DNA of 64,000 nt from Marinobacter sp. ANT_B65. Its GTDB lineage: Bacteria > Pseudomonadota > Gammaproteobacteria > Pseudomonadales > Oleiphilaceae. Position numbers and translations under genes: made by a program. Shown here piece after piece: positions 35,728-45,464 of the stretch. The first letter of the stretch is position 1; every line of letters begins with the position of its first letter. The notes under the pieces were generated by a model. That model had not been told where the DNA came from. It saw only the letters and a program-made list of their open reading frames with translations, and ran no database searches. The DNA is taken from positions 618,895 to 682,894 of the forward strand of contig NZ_NXGV01000001.1 in NCBI RefSeq assembly GCF_002407605.1, written 5' to 3'.

Positions 35728-36426
35728 GTGACGAACTTTGTTGATTACTCGCTGAATGATGGTGTCGCAACAGTCGTTGTTAATAATGGCAAGGCGAATG
35801 CCCTCAGCCATGAGGTTTTTGAAGAGCTGAACAAGGCTCTGGATCAGGCCGAACAGGACAAGGCCGTGGTTATCCTGACAGGGCAGCCGGGTATTTTCTC
35901 CGGTGGCTATGATCTGAAGGAAATGCAGAAGGGCATGAAGGAAGCGGCTGCGCTGGTTACTGTTGGCTCAAAATTCACCCGTCGCCTGGCTGCGTTTCCG
36001 TTGCCGGTCATAGGTGCATGCAGCGGCCACGCCATCGCCAAAGGTGCCTTTATCATGCTGTCTGTGGATTATAGGATTGGTGTTGAGGGCAGCTTCAAGC
36101 TTGGGCTTAATGAAGTCGCTATTGGAATGACAATGCACCACGCGGGTATAGAAATTGCCCGGCACCGTCTGGCACCTGCCCATTTTTACCGCTCGGTTAT
36201 CAATGCTGAGATCTATAACCCTGAGGGCGCAGTGTCCGCTGGTTTCCTTGATGAGGTTGTTGCGCCAGAGCAGCTTCTGAACCGCGCTAACGAACTCGCT
36301 CAGTCCTTCCGGAAACTGAACATGAGAGCGCATGCTCAGACCAAACTGAAAACCAAAGCCGGTTACCTGGAGCTGCTGGATCATTGCATTGAGAAGGATG
36401 CGGAGAACCTGGGCCTTACCGCATAA
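35728..36426 (+). CDS. Crotonase-family enoyl-CoA hydratase/isomerase
   Basis: A 232-residue crotonase-fold protein. First block FVDYSLNDGVATVVVNNGKANALS, oxyanion-hole loop IFSGGYDLKEM, and the second catalytic region FKLGLNEVAIGMTMHHAG with the Glu that corresponds to the conserved acid. Probably hydrates or isomerises a short enoyl-CoA; exact substrate unknown. GAGAGGA ends one base before ATG 35722 but lies 7 bases before GTG 35728, so I prefer the GTG. Tail to tail with mtfA. Confidence 0.85.
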   Translation: MTNFVDYSLNDGVATVVVNNGKANALSHEVFEELNKALDQAEQDKAVVILTGQPGIFSGGYDLKEMQKGMKEAAALVTVGSKFTRRLAAFPLPVIGACSGHAIAKGAFIMLSVDYRIGVEGSFKLGLNEVAIGMTMHHAGIEIARHRLAPAHFYRSVINAEIYNPEGAVSAGFLDEVVAPEQLLNRANELAQSFRKLNMRAHAQTKLKTKAGYLELLDHCIEKDAENLGLTA

Positions 36427-36434
36427 CGGGCAAG

Positions 36435-37262
36435 CTAGCGCTGAGCCAGTTCTCCAGGATCTATTCTGTAGAAGTCGCAAAGCAGGCCATAAACTGCCGG
36501 CTGCTGTTCTTTCAGATGTTGTGGTTGCTGATAGAAGGTTTCTGTCAGGACAGCAAAGAACTCTGCGGGTTTTGTTGCGCCATAGGGGTCCAGCCAGCTT
36601 TTGCGGCGATACCTCAATGAATGCCGAAGGTTGTCATAGGCTATGGTCATGGTCTGCTGCCATTCCTGGGCTTGTTCTCCGCTCAGGGGTGGTGCGCCGT
36701 CTGCGGTACCGTCCAGATAGTCCAGCTGGTGAGCAAACTCGTGGAGGATCACGTTGTGCGTGGCTTCGGGGTGCATGGCTCCACTTTCACATTCCGACCA
36801 GGCCAGCACGACCTGTCCCAGAGAGGAAGCCTCTCCCGCCCGCACCTGATCGCTGACACCAACCACCATGCCGTCACGCTCCGGAGCCTGCACCCGGTAA
36901 ACATCCGGGTAGACAAGAATGCTGCGAACTCCATCGTAATCTGCATATGAACGCATGACCGTCAGAAGGCATGCATGCCCGGCTACAGCTACCCGTACGC
37001 GATCATTCACCTCAAATCCGTCGCATCCGTAGAAATTCTTTTCTGTGAGGAACAGTTGTACCTGCTTCTCCAGGATCTTCTGAAGGTCTTTTGGCAACTG
37101 AGGGTACAGAGGTACGGTTGATCGCAGATGTTTTCGCCAGGCTCTGGGGAAGGGTTGTTTCAACTCACGTTCCCGGCGCCAGGATCTGTAGAAGAACAGA
37201 TAGAAAATGGCTGAGGCGATGAAGGCAGCGGCGAAGACGGCAAATACAGTTGGGGACGACAT
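36435..37262 (-). CDS. mtfA: MtfA-family zinc peptidase
   Basis: A 275-residue M90-family peptidase related to E. coli MtfA, which binds the repressor Mlc. It has the zinc-binding HExxH in VILHEFAHQLDYLDG, and PAEFFAVLTETFYQQP with a further Glu ligand near residue 240. Unlike the cytosolic E. coli protein it begins with a membrane anchor (VFAVFAAAFIASAIFYLFFY). Family-typical segments QVQLFLTEKNFYGCDGFEV and VHEFAHQ-like core support the call. Divergent from the efflux operon across 195 bp. Confidence 0.85.
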   Translation of the reverse strand: MSSPTVFAVFAAAFIASAIFYLFFYRSWRRERELKQPFPRAWRKHLRSTVPLYPQLPKDLQKILEKQVQLFLTEKNFYGCDGFEVNDRVRVAVAGHACLLTVMRSYADYDGVRSILVYPDVYRVQAPERDGMVVGVSDQVRAGEASSLGQVVLAWSECESGAMHPEATHNVILHEFAHQLDYLDGTADGAPPLSGEQAQEWQQTMTIAYDNLRHSLRYRRKSWLDPYGATKPAEFFAVLTETFYQQPQHLKEQQPAVYGLLCDFYRIDPGELAQR

Positions 37263-37457
37263 CCTTTATAAACTCGCGGTATAAATATAACGTTCACTCT
37301 AGCATATACAGATTGGCCAATTGCTCCAGTGGCATCTATTATCAACCGCTTGGCAGCAAGTCGTTTGGTGTTTCTTCGGGGAGCGTGTTCTCTGCGCCTT
37401 CTTTCGGGGCTGAATTGACTGTGTGGCTGGGTCGCAAGCGTCGGTAGCAGGGGTGTT

Positions 37458-37658
37458 ATGCTTCATGAGATGAGTATTGGTGGGATGTTGTTCAGCCCAT
37501 TGCTGGTGATCGCGCCTCTGGCGTTTCTTCTTGCGGCTGCTACGCGAATGGCGCTGCATTATCTGGAACTGCGCCGGTATATCTGGAAGGAAGCCTGGTT
37601 TGATGTGGCTGTCTTCGTCTGTTATCTGGCGGCTATCGTTTATCTGTTCGGAGATTAG
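37458..37658 (+). CDS. DUF1656 small inner-membrane protein (AaeX-like)
   Basis: A 66-residue protein with two membrane segments, beginning MLHEMSIGGMLFSPLLVIAPLAFLLAA and containing RRYIWKEAWFDVAVFVCYLA. This is DUF1656, which always stands before HlyD- and FUSC-type genes in efflux operons such as aaeXAB. ATG 37458 precedes the HlyD gene by 7 bp. Confidence 0.9.
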   Translation: MLHEMSIGGMLFSPLLVIAPLAFLLAAATRMALHYLELRRYIWKEAWFDVAVFVCYLAAIVYLFGD

Positions 37659-37665
37659 GGCTTTC

Positions 37666-38526
37666 ATGGGAAAACCGGCGCGTATTGGGCTTACATTACT
37701 GGTGGTGGCTGCTGCAGTCGCAGCCGGAATCTGGGTATGGAATTACTATCTCTATTCACCCTGGACCCGGGATGGCCGGATTCGGGCAGATGTCATCACG
37801 ATTGCCCCTGACGTTTCCGGTTGGGTGACGGGGCTGAACGTGAAAAATAATCAGGCTGTCAGCAAGGATGATCTTCTGTTCACCATTGATGATACACGCT
37901 ACCAGGCGAAATCCGCAGAGGCCGGCGCCCGGCTGGTTCAGGAGCGCATAGCCTGGGAACTTGCCAGACATGAGTATGAAAACAGGCAGCAGGTGGCAGA
38001 CCGCCAGTCCGTCAGCGAGGGGAGCCTGGAAACCTTCCGTATCCGTGCTGAATCCGCGAAAGCCAGTTACCAGCTTGCACAAGCCGAATTTGATACGGCG
38101 CGGATCGATCTGGAAAGAACAAAAGTACTGGCACCGGAAAGCGGCACAGTGAACAACTTTGCTTTGCGTCAGGGCAACTATGCCACCCGAGGGGAGGCTG
38201 CCTTGTCGCTGATCAAAAGCGACTCTTTTTACGTGACCGGGTATTTTGAAGAAACCAAACTGCAACGGGTGAAGGTAGGGCAGAAGGCCCGGATTACTCT
38301 GCTCTCCGGTAACGAGAAACTTACCGGAGAAGTTGTCAGTATTGCCCGGGGCATAGCTGATTCAAATACCCGCAGTGATAGTCAGATGCTGCCTCAGGTG
38401 CAACAGGCTTTTAACTGGGTGCGCCTTGCCCAGCGAATTCCTGTAGATATAGCCCTCGACCCGCTCCCGGAGGGTGTAAATATCAGCGCAGGTATGACAG
38501 TTTCCATTTATCTGGAAACCGAGTAA
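37666..38526 (+). CDS. HlyD/EmrA-type periplasmic adaptor (AaeA-like)
   Basis: A 286-residue membrane fusion protein: a membrane anchor (about 8-27), a barrel-sandwich with VITIAPDVSGWVTGLNVKNNQAVSKDD, a helical hairpin (about 75-145) and a second barrel-sandwich half with FALRQGNYATRGEAALSLI. It links the FUSC transporter to the periplasm in aromatic-acid-type efflux pumps. ATG 37666 fits between AGGG and the DUF1656 stop; a longer frame starting at 37531 overlaps DUF1656 and is a shadow. Confidence 0.9.
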   Translation: MGKPARIGLTLLVVAAAVAAGIWVWNYYLYSPWTRDGRIRADVITIAPDVSGWVTGLNVKNNQAVSKDDLLFTIDDTRYQAKSAEAGARLVQERIAWELARHEYENRQQVADRQSVSEGSLETFRIRAESAKASYQLAQAEFDTARIDLERTKVLAPESGTVNNFALRQGNYATRGEAALSLIKSDSFYVTGYFEETKLQRVKVGQKARITLLSGNEKLTGEVVSIARGIADSNTRSDSQMLPQVQQAFNWVRLAQRIPVDIALDPLPEGVNISAGMTVSIYLETE

Positions 38527-38539
38527 CGGTGCTCCCTGT

Positions 38540-40588
38540 ATGACGCTCCACCCGCTGCTGGCCCAGCTTCTGATGCCTGACAGGAGTGCTGTGATATTTG
38601 CCCTGAAAGGGGTGATCTCTGTGGCGCTGGCATTGTTTGTAGCTATGTACCTGCAGCTTGATCGCCCCTACTGGGCACTGGTATCTGCCATGTTTCTGCA
38701 GATCCGTCCGGAAAGCGGGCTGGTGACTGAAAAGGCTGTTTGCCAGATTCTGGGGTCGGTGGTGGGAGGTGCCGCGGGGATTCTGATTCTGGCGTTTTTC
38801 ATGCCATACCCCTTGCTTGCTCTTGTCTGTCTTACGCTGTGGATCGGCCTGAATTCTGCAGCATCGTCCATGGTGCATAACCTCAACTTCATTTATGCCT
38901 TTGCCATGTCAGGAATGACAGCGGGTCTTGTGGTCTTGCTGGTGATGGCAACCTCTAACCTGGCAGATAGTCGTGCAGTGTTCGAAATCGCCCAGTCCCG
39001 TATCAGTGAAATCGCTGTGGGCGCTCTATGTGCGATGCTTGTCAGCCAGTTGCTGTGGCCTGTCACGGTTAAGGATAGCCTGCGCAGTCATGCCCGTGCT
39101 GTCATCAATAAAACCCTTGAATACCTCTCTCTCGAACTGGACCCGGACAGCACTCACGAGCAGCGTCACCAGCATGCCGATCAGATACTGGAGAACCTCG
39201 TTGCGCTGAACGACGATTCCAGCGCTGTCGCTTATGAAGGCCCCGAGGGGCCGGGGCGGAGCCGGGCGGCAAATCTGCTCTGTAACAAGGTGATGTCATT
39301 GCTGGCTGTTACACAGATCATGGGGCGTTTTCCGCGCAATCACCCGGATCTGGTTTCGCCGGCCTTCAGTAAATTGCTGGAAGACATGCGGGCTCATTTT
39401 ATAAAGATCGCTGAAGCGGACAATTACGAAGCATCTTACCTGGAGGCCCAGGCGTTGAGGCGCGCTTTGCTTGAGCATAGGGCCGCCTATGAAAATGAAG
39501 CCGCTATTGTGATCCGTCTTACTCACACAGCCGCAGAGTTGGTGGCGGATCTGGCGATGGTATTACGGGCGTACAACGCGCTTGAAAACCGGGACCAGAC
39601 ACTGCTGAAAGCTTCCAGGCTGAAAACTCACCGGGATCCATTGATCGGTGCCATTAACGGTTTCCGGACAGCGGTGGTTTTCATGATCGGGGCAGTGGTA
39701 TGGCTGAATACCGGCAGCCCTGCAGCCATTATGCTGATGATTATGCCGGTTGTATTTTCGGTGATGTTTGCCCGGTTTTCCCGGGTGGTACTGACCTCTA
39801 TCTTGCGGCGGCTGCTACTGGGAGTTGTAGTCGCAATCCCGCTGAGTCTGTTTTTCGGATTGGGTCTGTTGTCGAGCAGTGGCGGAAACTTTGAGTCGCT
39901 GATGCTTATACTTGCTGGCCCTTATTTCGTCGCACTGCTGGCAATTGCAAACCGAAAAACCCTGCCTTACGGTTTGGGCTTGTGTATTCCTTTCACGCTT
40001 ATTGTGCAGCCGGGCAACCATATGACTTTCAATATGGAAGTTGCGACCAGTAATGCTTTGGGGTTGTTTGTCGGGATCAGCATTCTTTACTGGGTATTCA
40101 AGCTGATTACACCACCGGACAGCCAGTTGATGCAGCGTCGTTTACTCAAGGCAACGGCCCGGGACCTGGTCGGCATAGACGACCAGCGCCGGCCGGAAAA
40201 CTGGTTTAATGGCCGCATGGGGGAACGCCTTTTGCGGCTCGCCAATTATGATCAGGAGTCGGGAAATCCCAGTCGTACCATGACGGATCTGGGCTTTACC
40301 GGTTTGAATATTGGCCATATGTCTATCCGCCTGCGTCGGCGGATCAAGAATCATCGAAATACCGTTGTGGATGGCAAACTCGCAGAGTGGCAGCAGGTGC
40401 TGGCAGATACCTATCTGATGAGTGCCCGTGGCGATATGAACTCCCGGTTCAGGGAAGCGAGCGCCGGACTGTTGGGCGCTATCTATGATGCCAAAGCGCC
40501 GGATGCCCAGACAGCTACTATTGAGGGTATGTTCGAACGCATGGCCCTGACGTTTGAACGTACTGCCCGGACGTTTCACCAAGTTTAA
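38540..40588 (+). CDS. FUSC-family transporter (AaeB-like)
   Basis: A 682-residue inner-membrane transporter of the fusaric acid resistance/AaeB family. Two blocks of about six membrane segments (about 15-170 and 365-510) separate two cytoplasmic regions. Family starts: LKGVISVALALFVAMYLQLDRPYWALVSAMFLQIRP. Likely exports aromatic or other weak carboxylic acids together with the HlyD gene before it (13 bp gap). The ribosome site is weak. Confidence 0.9.
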   Translation: MTLHPLLAQLLMPDRSAVIFALKGVISVALALFVAMYLQLDRPYWALVSAMFLQIRPESGLVTEKAVCQILGSVVGGAAGILILAFFMPYPLLALVCLTLWIGLNSAASSMVHNLNFIYAFAMSGMTAGLVVLLVMATSNLADSRAVFEIAQSRISEIAVGALCAMLVSQLLWPVTVKDSLRSHARAVINKTLEYLSLELDPDSTHEQRHQHADQILENLVALNDDSSAVAYEGPEGPGRSRAANLLCNKVMSLLAVTQIMGRFPRNHPDLVSPAFSKLLEDMRAHFIKIAEADNYEASYLEAQALRRALLEHRAAYENEAAIVIRLTHTAAELVADLAMVLRAYNALENRDQTLLKASRLKTHRDPLIGAINGFRTAVVFMIGAVVWLNTGSPAAIMLMIMPVVFSVMFARFSRVVLTSILRRLLLGVVVAIPLSLFFGLGLLSSSGGNFESLMLILAGPYFVALLAIANRKTLPYGLGLCIPFTLIVQPGNHMTFNMEVATSNALGLFVGISILYWVFKLITPPDSQLMQRRLLKATARDLVGIDDQRRPENWFNGRMGERLLRLANYDQESGNPSRTMTDLGFTGLNIGHMSIRLRRRIKNHRNTVVDGKLAEWQQVLADTYLMSARGDMNSRFREASAGLLGAIYDAKAPDAQTATIEGMFERMALTFERTARTFHQV

Positions 40589-40611
40589 TCTGCCGATAAA
40601 GGAGTGTTGCC

Positions 40612-41643
40612 GTGTCACGATCGGAGCAGTTTGCCAGCGATAATTACAGTGGTGTGTGCCCTCAGGCATGGAAAGCGATGGAGGCAGCAAACCGTATGGA
40701 TGAACCTGCCTATGGAGAAGATAGCTGGACGCAACGGGCTTCAGATGGGTTGAGGTCCTTGTTTGATACAGATTGTGATGTCTACTTTGTGTTTAATGGC
40801 ACAGCAGCCAACTCGCTGGCTTTGGCATCCATCGGGCAATCGTTCCATAGTGTTATCTGCCATGAGCTGGCCCATATTGAAACTGATGAATGTGGTGGGC
40901 CGGAATATGCTTCCAACGGTGCCAAGCTCCTGCTGGGTGAAGGTGAAAACGGGAAGCTGACTCCGGAAAGTATTGAACATCTGGTCACCAAACGCAGCGA
41001 TATTCATTACCCCAAACCCAAGGCGCTGAGTATTACTCAGGCAACGGAAGTCGGCACTATCTATACCCCTGACGAACTTCGCGCCATTCGTGTGCTGGCG
41101 GATCAGTACAAGCTGAATATCCACATGGACGGTGCCCGGTTTGCGAATGCTGTTGCGGCGCTGGATGTGCACCCATCGGAAATTACCTGGAAAGCGGGTG
41201 TCGACGTGCTGTGTTTCTCCGGAACCAAGAATGGTCTGGCTCTGGGAGAAGCTGTGGTGTTCTTCAATAAAGCCCTGGCCGAGGACTTTGAATGGCGTTG
41301 TAAGCAGGCGGGACAGCTTGCCTCAAAAATGCGGTTTATTTCCGCGCCCTGGTGTGGGTTGCTGGAGAATAACGTGTGGCTGGAAAACGCACGCCATGCC
41401 AATGCCAGTGCAAAGAGGCTTGCGGACGGGTTGGCTGGACTGCCAGGAATCAGGCTCAGGTATCCAAGGCAGGTAAACGGAGTGTTTGTAGAAATGCCCG
41501 AGGCCTTGCAAGCCGCGCTGCGGGCCAAAGGGTGGCGTTTCTACAACTTTATTGGTGGCAGTGCGCGCCTGATGTGCTCCTGGGCCACAACACCGGTGGT
41601 TGTTGATCAGTTTCTGGCAGATGTGCGCCAGTTGCAGTGCTGA
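40612..41643 (+). CDS. ltaE: Low-specificity L-threonine aldolase
   Basis: PLP enzyme of 343 residues that cleaves threonine or allo-threonine to glycine and acetaldehyde. Starts at GTG 40612 with AAGGAG before it: SEQFASDNYSGVCP, then DVYFVFNGTAANSLALA, ICHELAHIETDECGGPE, LNIHMDGARFANA and PLP lysine in LCFSGTKNGLALGEA. Length and motifs are normal for bacterial LtaE. It follows the FUSC gene by 23 bp but is functionally separate. Confidence 0.93.
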   Translation: MSRSEQFASDNYSGVCPQAWKAMEAANRMDEPAYGEDSWTQRASDGLRSLFDTDCDVYFVFNGTAANSLALASIGQSFHSVICHELAHIETDECGGPEYASNGAKLLLGEGENGKLTPESIEHLVTKRSDIHYPKPKALSITQATEVGTIYTPDELRAIRVLADQYKLNIHMDGARFANAVAALDVHPSEITWKAGVDVLCFSGTKNGLALGEAVVFFNKALAEDFEWRCKQAGQLASKMRFISAPWCGLLENNVWLENARHANASAKRLADGLAGLPGIRLRYPRQVNGVFVEMPEALQAALRAKGWRFYNFIGGSARLMCSWATTPVVVDQFLADVRQLQC

Positions 41644-41826
41644 GTTACGATGCCTGCGCCGGAATAACTCAATATGGCCCCAGTGAGAGCTCTGTGAGGG
41701 TCGCCAAAGAGATTGTTCCGGTTAGCGGTTTACCCGCCTGACGATTTCCACCACACTCTGCGTTATTCCCCGTCAGGAACTCTTAACTATGCTGAGGCGC
41801 ACATCAATCTCATTGGAGGTGATCCG

Positions 41827-43083
41827 GTGAGGGCTCTGTTTCACCGCTATCTGAATACTTCTTTAATTCTGCGCGTAAGTATCGCCCTGGTGCTGGGTCT
41901 GGCAGTGGGGTTGATTGGTGGGCCGCAAGTTGCTGACTGGCTGGCGCCCTTTGGCGAATTGTTGCTACGGCTGCTCAAGTTTCTTATCGTGCCTATCGTG
42001 CTGTTCACGCTCATGGTGGGTGTCAATCAGGCCAACATCGGCAGCATGGGCCGGGTCGGCCAGAAACTTTTCGGGTTCTATGTTTTAACATCCGCGCTGG
42101 CCATTGTTGTCGGTCTGGTGGTTGCAAGTTTATTCGAGCCCGGAAGCGGGATGGCGCTCGATGAAGACGCAGACATAAACGTACCGGTAAACCCCGGGTT
42201 TGTGAGTGTGTTGCTGAACGTCGTCCCCGACAATATTTTTGCGGCGTTCACCGAGCTGAATCTGCTGGGTATTATTTTTATCGCCATTGTTTTTGGCATT
42301 GCGTTGCTTAAATTGCGGGAATCCGAGGCGCATGCAGAGCTTGGCGAGCACCTTTTCAAGGTTGTTGAAGCGCTTAATGAGGTCACGCTGAAGGTTATGG
42401 CTGGCGTGCTCCAGTATGTGCCCATAGGGGTGTTCGCGATTGTTGCCAAGACAGCGGGCGAGCATGGCATGGCCACTATACTGGCTCTGGGTGACATGGT
42501 GCTGGTGCTTTACATTGCGCTGGCGGCGCATCTGTTTGTGTACTGCATACTTATGCGCTTTTATGGTGTGGAAGTGCGGGCATTTTTTCGTGAAGCGCGT
42601 ACGCCCATGGCAACAGCTTTTGCAACCCAGAGCAGTTCAGGCACCTTGCCGCTGACCCTGGATGCGGCACGGCGCCTGGGCATACCCAAACGGATATATG
42701 GCTTCAGTCTGCCGCTTGGTGCCACCATCAACATGGATGGTGCCGCAATCCGTATCGCGATTTCTGCAGTGTTTGCGGCCAATGTAGTCGGTGTGCCTCT
42801 GGATCTGATGACGATGGCAGAGATCGTTCTTATTGGCACACTTACCTCTATCGGGACGGCGGGAGTGCCCGGCGCAGGTATCGTAATGATTGCGACGGTT
42901 TTTGCCCAGGTGGGCCTGCCGATTGAAACCGTCGCGCTGCTGGTTTCCATCGATGCACTGGTCGGCATGGGGGCTACCGGCCTTAATGTGACCGGAGACC
43001 TGGTAGGCACTGCGATTGTTGCCCGTAGTGAAAGTAAATATCCGGTTGATACGGCAGTTGAGGGGGCGAAACCTGTTGGCTGA
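41827..43083 (+). CDS. Dicarboxylate/amino acid:cation symporter (DAACS family)
   Basis: A 418-residue membrane transporter of the glutamate/dicarboxylate symporter family. Signature pieces: LRLLKFLIVPIVLFTLMVGV, FATQSSSGTLPLTLDAARRLG (hairpin with SSSGTLP), and LPLGATINMDGAAIRIAI (TM7 NMDG). I start at GTG 41827 because a perfect GGAGGTGAT lies 6 bases before it; the longer in-frame ATG at 41713 would add a hydrophilic 38-residue piece. Substrate is likely a C4-dicarboxylate, glutamate or aspartate. The 183-bp upstream region has CCTGACG and CGTCAGG arms of a possible stem (loop about 28 bases). Confidence 0.92.
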   Translation: MRALFHRYLNTSLILRVSIALVLGLAVGLIGGPQVADWLAPFGELLLRLLKFLIVPIVLFTLMVGVNQANIGSMGRVGQKLFGFYVLTSALAIVVGLVVASLFEPGSGMALDEDADINVPVNPGFVSVLLNVVPDNIFAAFTELNLLGIIFIAIVFGIALLKLRESEAHAELGEHLFKVVEALNEVTLKVMAGVLQYVPIGVFAIVAKTAGEHGMATILALGDMVLVLYIALAAHLFVYCILMRFYGVEVRAFFREARTPMATAFATQSSSGTLPLTLDAARRLGIPKRIYGFSLPLGATINMDGAAIRIAISAVFAANVVGVPLDLMTMAEIVLIGTLTSIGTAGVPGAGIVMIATVFAQVGLPIETVALLVSIDALVGMGATGLNVTGDLVGTAIVARSESKYPVDTAVEGAKPVG

Positions 43084-43143
43084 GCAAAGCCTGTGTTTTG
43101 ATGTGTTAGAGTGCCTGCCAGAACGATCTCCGGAGAGCTGTAA

Positions 43144-43584
43144 GTGACGCACATTCGAAAACAGACCGTTCTAGGCCTCAGGGCTGGTGATGTTTTCAGG
43201 GTTACCCGGACATTTGCCGAGAGTGACACTCTGGCATTTGGCGAGATCAGCAGGGATATGAACCCGGTCCACTACGATGAACGCTTCGCCGCCGCCAAGG
43301 ATTTTCGGGGCAAAATCTGCCATGGCTTGCTTGTCGGTGGCATGATTACCGAAGTGGGTGGTCAGATTGGCTGGCTGGCATCCGGAATGAATTTCAGATT
43401 TCGCCGCCCGGTTTATTTCGGAGATACCATTACCTGCGAGTTCACCGTTACTGACGCAGATGAGCGTAACCGCGCAAAGGCTGAAGCGGTGCTATCCAAC
43501 CAGCATGGTGAGATTGTTATTGAGGCCTGGCTGACTGGCATACTTCCTGGTGCAGCGGAACGAGCCATCCTCGCGCAGAATTGA
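43144..43584 (+). CDS. MaoC-like dehydratase ((R)-enoyl-CoA hydratase type)
   Basis: A 146-residue single-hotdog protein with the MaoC signature FGEISRDMNPVHYDERFAA (catalytic Asp and His) and KICHGLLVGGMITEVGG. Probably hydrates an enoyl-CoA to an (R)-3-hydroxyacyl-CoA, which could feed PHA or fatty acid metabolism. GTG 43144 with GGAGAG before it. Stands 60 bp after the symporter gene. Confidence 0.87.
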   Translation: MTHIRKQTVLGLRAGDVFRVTRTFAESDTLAFGEISRDMNPVHYDERFAAAKDFRGKICHGLLVGGMITEVGGQIGWLASGMNFRFRRPVYFGDTITCEFTVTDADERNRAKAEAVLSNQHGEIVIEAWLTGILPGAAERAILAQN

Positions 43585-43623
43585 CTTCCCTTGCTCTCCA
43601 GAATTCCATCCTAAGAGGTTTTT

Positions 43624-44298
43624 ATGACTCGCTTTGAGTTACTTGGTACCGCGATTATTCCAGGCAAGGGTACAGAATTACGCCTGTTGCAACGAAATGA
43701 TGAGTTTTCTATTCGTATTGCTGGCACCAGCGGTGAGCTGATGAATACCCGCCTGCATGGCTCTGAGGACGCCCTTGCAACCCTGGCGTGTGAGCGCATT
43801 GCGGACCATCCGGCACCAAAGGTGCTCATTGGTGGGCTGGGTATGGGCTTTACTCTGGCGGCCGCTCTGCAGTCTCTGGGAGACACTGCAGAGATTACTG
43901 TTGCAGAGCTGGTGCCAGAAGTGGAACAGTGGAATCTGGGGCCGCTGGGCAGTGCGGCGGGTTATCCGCTGAAAGACTCCCGTGCGCGGGTGCACATTGG
44001 TGATGTAGTGCAGCTGATCAAGGATTCGCCTGCCGGCTATGATGCCATTCTTCTGGATATAGATAACGGCCCCGAAGGCCTGACGCGTAAGGAAAATGAC
44101 TGGCTATATACGCCTGCAGGAATTGCCGCAGCGCAGGAGGCTTTGCGGCCGGAGGGTATCCTTGCCTACTGGTCAGCAGGCCAGGATCCAACCTTTACCG
44201 AACGCCTGAAGCGTGCCGGGCTTTCTGCAGAGGCGGTGACTGTACGGGCTCATCGCCCCGGTAAAGGCGCAAAACATGTTATCTGGCTGGCCTGGTAG
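43624..44298 (+). CDS. Spermidine-synthase-like methyltransferase-fold protein
   Basis: A 224-residue protein with a Rossmann-like SAM/decarboxy-SAM pocket: VLIGGLGMGFTLAAAL, AEITVAELVPEVEQWN and YDAILLDIDNGPEG. Resembles the SpeE superfamily but lacks the N-terminal beta domain and the usual aminopropyltransferase signature, so it may not make spermidine. Function unknown. Ends 26 bp before the RIO kinase gene, tail to tail. Confidence 0.78.
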   Translation: MTRFELLGTAIIPGKGTELRLLQRNDEFSIRIAGTSGELMNTRLHGSEDALATLACERIADHPAPKVLIGGLGMGFTLAAALQSLGDTAEITVAELVPEVEQWNLGPLGSAAGYPLKDSRARVHIGDVVQLIKDSPAGYDAILLDIDNGPEGLTRKENDWLYTPAGIAAAQEALRPEGILAYWSAGQDPTFTERLKRAGLSAEAVTVRAHRPGKGAKHVIWLAW

Positions 44299-44324
44299 TT
44301 CGCCCGGAGTGACGGGGGCAGGTA

Positions 44325-45179
44325 TTAGTCCTCGTCGTCTTCCTGCATGCGTTCCTGCCGGTCTCTTTCTTCCTCTTTTGCTGCGTCAATCACCGCCATA
44401 AGTTCGTCGACATCGGCACTGTGTGTGTCGTGTTCGAAACATCCGGTCAGTTTACTGTCTGGGTGCAGGTCGCCGCTCTCGTACAGCGCCCAGATTTCCT
44501 TGCCATAATCCGTAATCAGCAGATCAGGTGCGAATTTGGCAAAGTAGCGGCGCATGTTGTCCACATCCCGCTCCAGCATGCGCTCGGCGTTGTTGTTACC
44601 GGCAGCATTCACGGCCTGGGGCAGGTCGATGATCACAGGGCCATTGCTGTCTACCAGTACGTTAAACTCTGACAGGTCACCGTGAATAAGCCCGGCACTC
44701 AGCATCCGCACAATCTCGGCGATAATCCGTTCGTGATAATCCCTTGCCTGCTCCGGGGTGAGAGTGACATCGTCCAGACGCGGAGCAGCTTTGCCATCGG
44801 CGTCGGCAATCAACTCCATCAGCAGGACACCGTCAACAAAGCCCATGGGCGCAGGTACGCGCACACCAGCCTCAGCCAGACGGTACAGAGCATCCACTTC
44901 GGCATTGAGCCAGGCATCTTCCTGCTCTTTCTGGCCATAGCGGGTTTTTTTGCTCATCGCCCGGGCCCGGCGGCTGTTACGTACTTTTCGGCCTTCCTGG
45001 TACTCAACGGCTTGTTTGAAGCTCCGTTTCTGCGCTTCTTTGAATACCTTCGCACAGCGCACGTGATCGCCGCACCGCACTACGTAAACCTGGGCCTCTT
45101 TACCGCTCATAAGCTGGTAAAGCACTTCATCCACCATGCCGTCATCGACCAGGGGCTGTAATCTCTTGGGTACTTTCAT
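44325..45179 (-). CDS. RIO1-family Ser/Thr kinase
   Basis: A 284-residue protein with RIO kinase motifs: nucleotide loop MSGKEAQVYVV, ATP lysine Lys44 (RCAKVFK), catalytic LIHGDLSEFNVLV (Asp168, Asn173) and metal-binding IIDLPQAV (Asp185). It ends in an acidic tail. Bacterial RIO proteins are poorly understood; a related Pseudomonas protein is linked to stress. ATG 45179 with AAAGG before it; the upstream in-frame start at 45263 is less supported. Divergent from efpL across 285 bp. Confidence 0.86.
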   Translation of the reverse strand: MKVPKRLQPLVDDGMVDEVLYQLMSGKEAQVYVVRCGDHVRCAKVFKEAQKRSFKQAVEYQEGRKVRNSRRARAMSKKTRYGQKEQEDAWLNAEVDALYRLAEAGVRVPAPMGFVDGVLLMELIADADGKAAPRLDDVTLTPEQARDYHERIIAEIVRMLSAGLIHGDLSEFNVLVDSNGPVIIDLPQAVNAAGNNNAERMLERDVDNMRRYFAKFAPDLLITDYGKEIWALYESGDLHPDSKLTGCFEHDTHSADVDELMAVIDAAKEEERDRQERMQEDDED

Positions 45180-45464
45180 AAAACCTTTCAAGTTAGCCGT
45201 AAGCGTGCCGACCATGCGAATTGCTCCGGCCTTGAGCCAGATGAGAGCAAATATGATGGTCACTATTAAGCATAGCTTACATCAAATTGCTATTTCTTAT
45301 GTGAATCCGGTTATAGGGCCGGGAAGCTTTTTTCAGAATGACCTATAGTGTCCGCCTGCCCCGTATCAGCGGGGCTGATCTGCGGGTAGAATTGCCGGGT
45401 GTGAAACACGCCGGCTTATGCCCGGTATGAACGCGTTTACGGTATTGTTTCGGAGCTTTAAAAA
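45180..45464. promoter_or_regulatory. Divergent region between RIO kinase and efpL
   Basis: 285 bp with an AT-rich middle (about 45250-45310) and a CCCCG-rich part before efpL. No clear promoter or conserved element could be picked out by eye. Confidence 0.3.

Noticed and set aside
42561..43229. 222-codon minus frame in the symporter gene
   Set aside because: Antisense shadow of a conserved membrane transporter.
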